Origin: Oegoconia quadripuncta
Taxonomy: Eukaryota; Arthropoda; Insecta; Lepidoptera; Autostichidae
NCBI GenBank assembly: GCA_949316235.1
Contig: OX438751.1
Span: forward strand, 19,282,801 to 19,346,800
Direction of reading: 5' to 3'
Length of the DNA stretch: 64,000 nt
The notes below the pieces were generated by a model. It was not told the DNA's origin and ran no database searches. It worked only from the letters and a program-made list of their open reading frames with translations. Positions 56,300 through 64,000 of the stretch are shown piece by piece. The stretch's first letter is position 1. Each line of letters starts with the position of its first letter. Both the position numbers and the translations under genes were made by a program.

Positions 56300-56460
56300 C
56301 ATATCCTTATGACACTCCCGAGACAAGTACGAGTCTATCGACACCTCATTTGTCCAAATCGACTAAGGCGTTCAGGCTTAAAGTGGTAACATATATACAG
56401 ACACGTTGAATGCATTACCTTCTTATTGGCTTCGTCGTGTATGCGAATGTGAATGCACTT
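56300..56460. repeat. Repeat P, unbroken
   Basis: CGACACCTCATTTGTCCAAA, CAGACACGTTGAATGCATTA, ATTGGCTTCGTCGTG. Shows the pre-insertion form of 54830-55212. Confidence 0.6.
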
Positions 56461-56789
56461 TTGAGGACTCCGATACGCAGTAAGTAATACGAGCACATGT
56501 GTTACCACTTTGTATAAACTTGCGTTACTGCAGAGTGAGTTTGGCATATCCGCCCACGTTTAGTAGATCAGCGTGTTTACATTCGTGGTGATCCCACCGC
56601 GTCGTGGGTTACTCGGTAACATCGTTGTAGAAGACGATGACCTTGGCATACTGCAGTCAGCGTATTATCTATTCCTACACTGCTGACTGATTTGCGTTTG
56701 TTATAAACGCATATTCCAAACCACTAGTAGTAGTAACTTCAAGTTTTGTAGAGACATGCATGATGATCTTCAAATGATGCCATCGTTAT
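56461..56789. other. No gene recognised
   Basis: A moderately GC-rich piece (GATCCCACCGCGTCGTGGG) without motif. Confidence 0.35.
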
Positions 56790-57075
56790 CATATCATCAT
56801 GCATCATACACTGCTGAACATAGGCCTCCTCCATAGATTTTCAGCGCGAACGTTTGGAGGCGGCCTGCATCTATCGATTTCCCGCAACTTTCATAAAGTC
56901 GTTCGTCCACTTCGTGAGTGGATCCAAGAACTTGAATGCTCCACCGGCCATCAGTTCTTCAAACTATGTGCTCTGCCCACTGCCACTTCAACTTACTAAG
57001 CCGCTGGGTTTGTTGTGACCTTTGTTCGTCTACGGATTTCTTTATCCCTGATTCGATCACATAGTGAAACGCCGA
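56790..57075 (-). repeat. Repeat M, longer LINE 3' fragment
   Basis: ACTGCTGAACATAGGCCTCC, GATTTCCCGCAACTTTCATA, GGCCATCAGTTCTTC, TGTGCTCTGCCCACTGCCAC. Extends the family further than 829-1012. Confidence 0.65.
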
Positions 57076-57267
57076 GGATTGTCGCCTTTGCATTGAACTT
57101 GTTAGTTTCTGTTATTGTGTAATACTTAAATAAAATTTTATTGATTGATTATTTCACAACAACCAAGAAAATCTCCAGTGGTATTCATTAAGCATTAATT
57201 TTATGTCGATATATATTCGTGCTCGATGCTCGATGACCTCATTAGAGTCTCCCAAGGAGTGGGTCTT

Positions 57268-57384
57268 ACAATACAATACAATACAATACAATACAAATAC
57301 TCTTTATTGCGCAAAATAATTTACAATAATTTTGATGATAACAATAGAACACAATTAGGCGGTCTTATCACTAAATCTCTTCCA
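57268..57384 (-). repeat. Repeat E with (TTGTA)n tail
   Basis: About six ACAAT units at 57268-57298, then CTCTTTATTGCGCAAAATAA through ATTAGGCGGTCTTATCAC. Confidence 0.75.
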
Positions 57385-57419
57385 GACAACCCACAGCTAC
57401 GGGACATTTGTAGGTAGAA

Positions 57420-57730
57420 AAACAGGTAGGTAGGTCTGAATACGAATATAGACAAGACAAAGACCATGATGAATGCTTATATTGTACCCACCCCTCTGAA
57501 GATAGGATATACTACCGACGAAGTTGTTGATGACTCCGTATACCTGGGACAATCAGTCCTGTTAGGTAAATCCCACTTCGAAAAAGAGGTCAATCGTCAT
57601 CAAGTCGGCTGAGCACTCTTTGGAAAGCTACGTAACATCTTCTCGTTCCAAATACCGCAATGTCTCAAGACGAAAGCCGTTGATCAGTGTGTGTTGGCAG
57701 TGATGACAACGGATTTGGATAATATTTGGT
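57420..57730 (+). pseudogene. RTE-like LINE, mid reverse transcriptase relic
   Basis: The broken frame reads GLNTNIDKTKTMMNAYIV, DSVYLGQSVLLGK, KEVNRHQVG-stop-ALFGKL, and PQCLKTKAVDQCVLAVMT. N-x-x-KTK, YLGQ and KxxVxxxCVLPxxT are the RT motif D to thumb region. It has an in-frame TGA and no polymerase core. Confidence 0.7.
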
Positions 57731-57870
57731 AGATAGGTATAACGTACCCTAGATTAAAACATAGGATACTTTGTATCCCGATAAAGTGAGCGTGTCTACG
57801 AGATAAACAAGTTACCCGTATTCGCGATAAAGTTACTCTAATGCAGGCGAAGCCGCGGGCGGAAAGCTAA
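57731..57870 (+). mobile_element. Helitron 3' part ending CTAA
   Basis: CCCGATAAAGTGAGCGTGTC, GCAGGCGAAGCCGCGGGCGG, AAAGCTAA before T. CTAA is an allowed CTRR terminus. The 5' TC end is not visible because it abuts LINE DNA. Confidence 0.7.
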
Positions 57871-58109
57871 TAATATATAAAACCATCTCAGTCTTTGATC
57901 AAGCAGAGGAACAATAGTCTCCTAAGCTAACTTGTTCACTGTTATGGATGTATCAGTTTCATCCTCCACCCAGTGATGTACTTTAGTAAATATCAAATGT
58001 GGTCTAGCAATAGCTCCCTCGCGATTTGGATTCGTTACACAGCTAGATTATTGTAGAATTTGGTAACATAAAGAAACCATTTTCTTTCATTTTCTCACGA
58101 ATATTACTA

Positions 58110-58300
58110 AGTACTGCATATTGCTTGGAAAGGAAGAGGAAGACCACAGAAAAGATGGATAGATTGTATGAAGGGTGATATGAACGAAAAAGGCGTGAAT
58201 GATGATGTAACGGCTGATAGAGGAGATTGGAAGAAAAAGACGTATACTGCACCGACCTCAAATAAATTGGGACTAGGAGAGGAAGATGATGATAATTAGT
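58110..58300 (+). pseudogene. LINE reverse transcriptase C-terminal relic
   Basis: GKGRGRPQKRWIDCMKGDMN, EKGVNDDVTADRGDWKKKTY, TAPTSNKLGLGEEDDD-stop. The same block is at 42.84 kb. Confidence 0.75.
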
Positions 58301-58435
58301 AGGTACCGCACATCACAAAGAATTAACTCAGCAGAGACGGATGTGTAAGAAATCAAGGATGGTTTTTTCTTGCCAAAATAGATAATTTATATTTCAATAA
58401 ATAAAAAAAAACAAAATGAATGAAAATATTAAAAG

Positions 58436-58712
58436 AGTGTCGGTGGCTCAGCGGTTAAGACGCGGTCTCCCAATTTAGGAGGTCCAGTATCAATGAGTTT
58501 TTAAATTTAATTCTTACGTGCATTTATCCGATTTCTCTTAAACGGTGAAGGAAAACATCGTGAGGAAACCTACATGCCTGGAAAATAAAAATTCCAAGGC
58601 ATGTTAAGTCCACAACCCGCACTGGCCAGCGTGGTGGACTATGGCCCATATTCCCTCATATACGAGCGAAGGCCTATATCCCTGCAGTGGGATATTTACG
58701 GTCTGATGATGA
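58436..58712 (+). repeat. SINE-D
   Basis: GAGTGTCGGTGGCTCAGCGG, GAAAACATCGTGAGGAAACC, GGCCAGCGTGGTGGACTATG, CTATATCCCTGCAGTGGGAT. Confidence 0.8.
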
Positions 58713-60054
58713 AACAATGAAGAGTATTTGATCTAGCCCATGCTTACCTATCATATCTGTAATGGATTTGATCTTCCAATCGCTGTGATTCCGTCTAACG
58801 CTGCATGTAATTGAATGCAAAACGTGGCCAAGTATAGGATTGACTGACAGTATAGTCGATACTATAGCCAGACTTAAGTGGTGATCTTTAGTCATGTTGA
58901 TATTGGCTATATATTTTAAAATTGAAATCGCATAATTCTCTTCCACGTGTATAATAAAGATTCATCACAATTCAATGTACTCTCTGTGTTCAGAATTACG
59001 CAGCACTTTGTAAATTAATTTTATTTATTTTTTTGCAGCTGCGTAAAATCGGATCGTTTGAAAATATGGAACTTTATGGGTAGATGTAGGTATAAGAATA
59101 TTCTCCGTTGTTGAGAGTACTCCGCAGTTGTAGCCCTCTTTGTAGAGAATCGTGATTGATTGCTTTAGGAGATGAAACCAAAGAAATTTTTTACGTCTCT
59201 AACTGAAGTAACGACTTTCTTGCGTACTTCCTTTTGCCTTCGCCATTGACTGTATGTACGTACCTATTTACTATACACAACCGTGGGTCCAGTTAGAGTA
59301 TAACTTGAAAATGGAAACTTTGAAAATTTCCGAAAGGCTAAGCTATTCAACTGCTGAATATCTTTAAGAGGATTTATTCTATTCTGTTTGAGTTTGAGTT
59401 ATTCTATTCTGTTTGAGTGCCGAAATCACACATCACAAGATTTATTTTTAAATAAAAAAAATCGTTCTGACCTGAGCCCGAAAAGCCTAAAAGCTAATTA
59501 TAAATATTACCTAGAAAGCTATGAGGGTTATTTTGCCAGAATTGACGGTTATAAAAAAAGTGGCCCTTTTTATCAATAATTTTGAAATTCTCTAAAATAA
59601 CCGTAATTAAAGCTATTAATGTATTGTGATGGCGCTCACTGGACGGAATAAACCCTGTTAATAACTTATCTTCTCGTTTAATCTTTAAAAGAAAACCCGC
59701 ACTCAGATGTACCATATATTACTAACATACATCCTGACAAAGACCGGACACACAAACATACACACAACGCTGTCAAACATTTATAACACCAGTAATTTTT
59801 CCTCGGACGTTAAAAATAGCACTAACCCATCTCTTCCCGAAGGTGTTGTAAAAATAAGACTTAAGTTGGGTCATTTCCGAATATAAATACATTACGAGTG
59901 TTTGAGCCTGGTGAGATGATCTTTGAACCATTATTGCTGTGATTGAAAAACCACTGGCTTAGACGATGGGAATAATATATTTTTTATTGTTTAGTAAACT
60001 TACAGCATGTATATGAATATAGTATTATAATAACAGTAGCTTATTGTAATTCTA
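58713..60054. other. No gene recognised
   Basis: A 90-codon minus frame at 58674-58946 overlaps SINE-D and has no motif. Repeat K traces at 59815-59950 (CCCATCTCTTCCCGAAGGTG). Otherwise unassigned. Confidence 0.4.
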
Positions 60055-60330
60055 ATAAATAAATAAATATCCTTGGACATACACACAGCGTCATCTAGTT
60101 CCAAAGTAGGCAACTATAGGCTTATGTTGTGGATACCAGATGGTTAATATACTACATAGATACATTTTTTTTTGTAAATAAATGCTTATTATAAATGAAA
60201 ACATCCATAACTCGGGTATATACACATGCCCGTATTCACCACGCAAACATAATGCCCCTAGCGGGATTCGAACCCGCAACCTTTTGGTATAGTGGTCAGA
60301 GTTTCTAACCACTACATCAAACATGTCGTC
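60055..60330 (-). repeat. SINE-B
   Basis: AAATAAATATCCTTGGACAT tail, GCGGGATTCGAACCCGCAAC B box, end ACATGTCGTC. Complete. Confidence 0.85.
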
Positions 60331-60719
60331 AATATATACAATATTTACATATTATGTTTACAGCTTAAATCAACAGCCTTACACGTATCCACTGTTGGGG
60401 CACAGCCTCCTTTCACTGGGAGAGGGTATGGGTCATTTGAATTTGTGTTATTCCTATTAAATAGTTTACAGCTTATTTACAAATTATTAGCGACTAATGT
60501 TAATGATAAAAATAAGAATAACTTTGTTATGAACATGTGGTTTTGTCATAATGGTAGGGCAAAGAGTCTATGTAAACAGCTTTCGAACATCCGGGATGCT
60601 CGTTGAGAACAAGTCAATCTCCTCATGCCTTCTACACACCTCATTCATTTGGATATTTATTCTATAAAAGAACGAATTGCGTCGGTAATTAGAATGTGCA
60701 GATGGCGGACATATACAGT
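60331..60719. other. No gene recognised
   Basis: Unassigned. Confidence 0.4.
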
Positions 60720-61030
60720 AACTTATGGTATATTAGGAAATATATAGTAATATATTATGTTATGTATACCTATATTTCGCAGTAGGTAAGTATAAACTTA
60801 CACTAAATATATTACATATAGGTACCTTATCTTTTCTTTTTTATTTGTTTTATTATTTGTGGTAGGATTTTTTCATTTGCACACAATTTGCTGCTAAACC
60901 CCAAATTTACTCAGTTTCCTATTTCAATGCTCAGGAAGAGATCGCTTAAAGAGATAAGTGCACCTTTGTACGTGACCTATTGTTTGTACTCTGTTATTGT
61001 AATATTTTGGTGCAATAAAGAATATTATTT
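60720..61030 (+). repeat. Repeat N, without MITE insertion
   Basis: ATGTTATGTATACCTATATT, TTCGCAGTAGGTAAGTAT, then GCTCAGGAAGAGATCGCTTA and TTTGGTGCAATAAAGAAT. It is the empty-site relative of 21380-22355. Confidence 0.6.
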
Positions 61031-61065
61031 TTAATACTCATATCACCGCTCTGAAATTTTGACGC

Positions 61066-61316
61066 TTAGGTGGCCTCGTGGCGTAATGTAAACAGCATAA
61101 GATTTACAAAACGGAGGTCGCCAGTTCTATCCCCAGTGGGGTACATGTTTTATAATCTATTGGGTTGTTGATAAAGTTTCTATAATGAACTGGATACGGG
61201 TTGGATCACAATCCCATGTGATGGAAAGTGACGATGTGGTCGGAATTGAAGCATGACATGTGACATTCCACCTTCGAATCTCATCTTCACTTAACATCAG
61301 GTATGACTTTGGTCAA
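61066..61316 (+). repeat. SINE-C, degenerate
   Basis: GGTGGCCTCGTGGCGTAATG head, ACGGAGGTCGCCAGTTCTAT, CATCTTCACTTAACATCAGG. Confidence 0.65.
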
Positions 61317-61784
61317 AAAAAGTTTTGAAGTCAAACTTTGCGAGTTGTCTGAGACGCTAACGTGAGCTTACTGAATCTTTATTCCTGTTACAACACAGAC
61401 GGATTGGACCTATTCATTATCTGCGCCGGAAACCACATGACAAATTAATAGGTCTAATGTAATATATTTTTATATGACAACCAGCTATAGCTAAGTAGTA
61501 TACGTCAAAACAAACAAGAGAGTTAAAGCGATAACGTCCGCATAGCACTGAAACCGCATTAGTAATGCTATTTAACCTCAAATCTTCTCAACTTTCTTTC
61601 CGGCATACGAATTAAAAACAATGATAACGTCCTCGACTGAGAATAGTCGTGGATTACATGTGTAACCTTCGCACTCCGCGCTCATCAGCGCCGGTCTGAC
61701 TGTTTTCAGAGAGGCAATCGGAAAGCTGAGAAGGAACTAACGAATAATCTGTATGCCAAAAGTTTGCATAAAAATATAGGTATA
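61317..61784. other. No gene recognised
   Basis: Unassigned. Confidence 0.4.
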
Positions 61785-62130
61785 CTAGCTTTCCGCCCGT
61801 GACTTTGCTTGCGTGGATTTCTTTATAATAGACTCTTATCTTATCTTATCTCGTCTCGTCTCGCCTCGCCTCATCTCATCTCATCTCACCTCACCTCATC
61901 TCATCTCATCTTTCTTGTCTTGTCTTGTCTTATCTCAGTTTATTTAAACTTGTCTCGTCTTATCTCATTTCGTATTATCATTTCCGCTCTTAGTCAGTGA
62001 TTTCCGAGCTGCTTACTTTCTTTCTGTCGGCGGAATTACTATATCGCGGATTGTTTTTAAGATGAGTGACCTCTCTACCAAATTTCAATATGATCGGTTT
62101 AGAGATTTAGTCGTGAAAAGGTAACAAGGG
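61785..62130 (-). mobile_element. Helitron with internal (TCTCA)n-type expansion
   Basis: On the minus strand it ends in the hairpin and CTAG (61785-61788) followed by T. Plus strand: ACTAGCTTTCCGCCCGTGAC. 61835-61975 is a polypyrimidine run of TCTCA, TCTTA and TCTCG units. After it, CCAAATTTCAATATGATCGG and TTTAGTCGTGAAAAGGTAAC resemble usual Helitron interior. The 5' end is not resolved. Confidence 0.6.
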
Positions 62131-62312
62131 CTTAAAAATTTAAGAAGTCAAAGTCCAAAAGACAAGTCTCTTAGATGCTTTTTAGTGTAAAGTCCCATAG
62201 TTGTTCTTTACTACACCCACGGGAAGAGATGAGTTGATTTTACGTCTCTATATCACTTATTAGGCAGAAATTACATTAATGTTAAAGAGTTCGAATTTGC
62301 TATTTACCTTTT

Positions 62313-62545
62313 CAACCCCCGACGAAAAACGACGGATATTATGTGTTTGACATCACGTGTACGTGTTCATTTGCCCGGACTTACTTGTATATCGGTAATG
62401 CGTGATCCAATTTGAGTGCGGTTTTTATACAGGTTCTTAGCCATGCCTGATGATGCTCCATTAAGCCATTTCGGAGACATGTAGCTCTTTACGCAGTATA
62501 TTGGTGTATTTTGAAGGTTTTCTATTTTTTTTAATTTAATATTAA
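62313..62545 (+). repeat. Repeat H
   Basis: TCAACCCCCGACGAAAAACG start; CGTGATCCAATTTGAGTGCG; ends TTGAAGGTTTTCTATTTTTT. Confidence 0.6.
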
Positions 62546-62705
62546 ACACGGAGATACGTGCTTAGTCATGTCAAATCGGTTAAGCCGTTTCGAAATTTAG
62601 AACAAGAAATAGTTTTTGTTCTAAATCTACCCGAACGATATAATTATTTGTCCAATCAATGTTGTCGGGGTTTTCTACGTTTTCAATTTATAATTATTAG
62701 CAAAA

Positions 62706-62745
62706 TATACAGGGTGAAATTTCATTCGTATAAACTCTTGGTTCG
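62706..62745 (+). repeat. Terminal fragment of fold-back MITE-J
   Basis: TATACAGGGTGAAATTTCAT, the same end as at 63184-63482. Cut off where the LINE fragment begins. Confidence 0.5.
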
Positions 62746-63145
62746 TTTTTTTTTTATATGAGAGGGCGGCAAACGAGCATGCGGTTCACCTGATGGAAAG
62801 CAATCACGGCCACCCATGGACACCCGCAACACCAAAAGGGTCACAGATGCGTTGCCGGCCTTTGAGGAAGGTGTAGGCTCGTTTCTTGAAGGTTCCAATC
62901 GGGAATACCGCTGCCGGAAGTCCGTTCCACAGGATGGTCGTACGTGGTAAGAAGTTTCTTGAGAAACGTACAGTGGTAGACTTCCACTCATCCAGGTGAT
63001 GTGGATGGAAATTTAATTTTCGGCGAGAAGTGTATCGGTTAAATTGAGCAGCGGGTATTAGCTCGAACAGTTCTTCAGAACACTCCCCATGAAATATGCG
63101 ATAGAGAGTGCAGAGGGACGCGACGTCTCTTCGCAACGCCAGGGG
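62746..63145 (-). pseudogene. LINE reverse transcriptase C-terminal fragment, second copy
   Basis: Nearly the same sequence as 39845-40281: [37 protein letters not shown], stop at 62804, short UTR, A tail (plus-strand T run at 62749). A 12-base in-frame deletion after AAVFP distinguishes it. Both copies begin at CTGGCGTTGCG. Confidence 0.85.
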
Positions 63146-63183
63146 GATTGTTTATCGTGAACTTAAAATCCAACTATATGAGG

Positions 63184-63482
63184 TATACAGGATGAATTTT
63201 TAATTCGTGTAATACCCATTAACTGGTGACGCCACTTTTGATTACGAACAACTACACCCAAGGAACCATAGCCGAATTCAATCAAAAAATTTTCAATTAC
63301 CCATACAAAGTTGAAATTGCGGATGTCCATACTAAAGGTGGTTTCAGAATGGGTTAATTTGTATGGGTAATCGAAAATTATTTGACGAATTCGACTATGG
63401 TTCCTTGGGGAAAGTTGTTCGTAATCATGAGTGGAGTCACCAGGAAACAGGAATTACCCGAATTAAATTTCACCCTGTATAT
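63184..63482. mobile_element. Fold-back MITE-J
   Basis: Arms of about 125 bp, imperfectly complementary. Left: TATACAGGATGAATTTTTAA, GATTACGAACAACTACACCC, AAGGAACCATAGCCGAATTC, CAATTACCCATACAAA. Right: the same items inverted, ending TTTCACCCTGTATA. Center of about 45 bases. Noncoding. Confidence 0.8.
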
Positions 63483-63536
63483 TTCGGTCTTGTTTAAAAA
63501 ACCGCTCGACCGTTTCTCGTTCTTACTTATATGTTA

Positions 63537-64000
63537 CTAGCAGCTGCCCGCGACTTCGTCCGCGTAGACTACATGAATCAACACTTTATTACTTTCCCAC
63601 GGGAATACATTCAGCAGAAAAATTACCATGTAGAGTTTATCTCAAACAGGAAAAGACCCTGGGCAGATAACAAGTATGTGGAACCATGTTGATGTTTTGC
63701 CAGGTAAATGAATTAAGACAGGGATCCATTAAAAGACCTTTCTGAAAAATTCTGGTTTATATTTATTAAAGTACTTCCTTATAAACAACATTTTTTGCCA
63801 TGTTTGAAGGTGGTAGCAATAGAACCAAACTTTGAGGTGAACTTACACGTGAGCCTGCCACATAGAACTGACCGTGAGAGAAACAGTCCTGTCGTAGGTC
63901 TACTCCGGCGAATTTGAGAGTTTGCCCCTGCGACTTATTTATTGTCATGGCAAAACAGACCTTTAGTGGAAACAGAAGCCTTTTGAATTCAAAGGGAAGA
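63537..64000 (-). mobile_element. Helitron, 3' end, runs off the window
   Basis: On the minus strand it ends GCGGACGAAGTCGCGGGCAG and CTGCTAG (63540-63537), then T. The hairpin region equals that of the small non-autonomous copies at 5.9, 12.6, 30.8, 57.8 and 61.8 kb, and the element includes the helicase end at 63766-64000. Confidence 0.85.
63766..64000 (-). CDS. Helitron RepHel protein, helicase C-terminus (partial)
   Basis: PIF1-type DNA helicase part of the rolling-circle transposase. The frame enters from beyond 64000 and ends at a stop at 63766. The window holds 78 codons: LPFEFKRLLFPLKVCFAMTI, then NKSQGQTLKFAGVDLR and FSHGQFYVAGSRVSSPQSL, ending NVVYKEVL. The order P-x-x-x-AFAMTINKSQGQT and F-HGQLYVAxSR corresponds to helicase motifs V and VI with their conserved Q and R. 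No stop or frameshift is seen in this part. The HUH nuclease domain would lie outside. A, not L, precedes the SR of motif VI (VAGSRV here versus the common VALSRV). Confidence 0.9.
   Translation of the reverse strand, partial: LPFEFKRLLFPLKVCFAMTINKSQGQTLKFAGVDLRQDCFSHGQFYVAGSRVSSPQSLVLLLPPSNMAKNVVYKEVL

Overview
The window looks like intergenic or intronic DNA of a lepidopteran (moth or butterfly) nuclear genome. It is AT-rich by eye. It is packed with tRNA-derived SINEs, 5'-truncated non-LTR retrotransposons, MITEs, and Helitrons whose 3' end reads GCGAAG-CCGCGGGCGG-AAGCTAG before a host T. There is no bacterial-style gene organisation, no rRNA, no functional tRNA gene and no CRISPR array. 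No complete conserved host gene is recognisable. A few CpG-rich or codon-like patches (10.07-10.17, 14.32-14.54, 23.83-23.96, 35.39-35.55 and 53.15-53.33 kb) could be exons of host genes with long introns; all are low confidence.

Three regions carry recognisable enzyme coding. (1) 27.08-28.21 kb, minus strand, is the C-terminal part of a non-LTR reverse transcriptase with its 3' UTR and tail. (2) 31.64-32.94 kb, plus strand, is an uninterrupted two-exon gene for a 394-residue tyrosine recombinase with the catalytic set R-H-R-W-Y. It lies between perfect 15-bp inverted repeats and is followed by a compound hairpin. This is the most interesting locus, probably a Crypton-like transposon or a gene derived from one. 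(3) 63.54-64.00 kb, minus strand, is the 3' end of a Helitron with the last part of its helicase, running off the window. Smaller LINE coding relics lie at 9.5, 24.2, 25.0-25.6, 36.3, 39.0, 39.85, 42.85, 49.4, 53.85, 57.4, 58.1 and 62.8 kb.

The rest is layered repeats. Four SINE families (called A, B, C and D here) account for about two dozen copies. Several insertions are nested with readable target-site duplications: an R1-like LINE in SINE-B at 49.4 kb, a LINE in a MITE at 53.8 kb and a LINE in a LINE at 25.1 kb. Others are nested without a clear duplication: SINE-C in SINE-D at 13.3 kb, SINE-C in a Helitron at 14.6 kb, and SINE-B in repeat P at 55.0 kb. A tail-to-tail MITE pair at 21.5-22.1 kb makes a long fold-back. 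Repeat family letters are local labels, assigned by comparing copies inside this window only; no database was searched.
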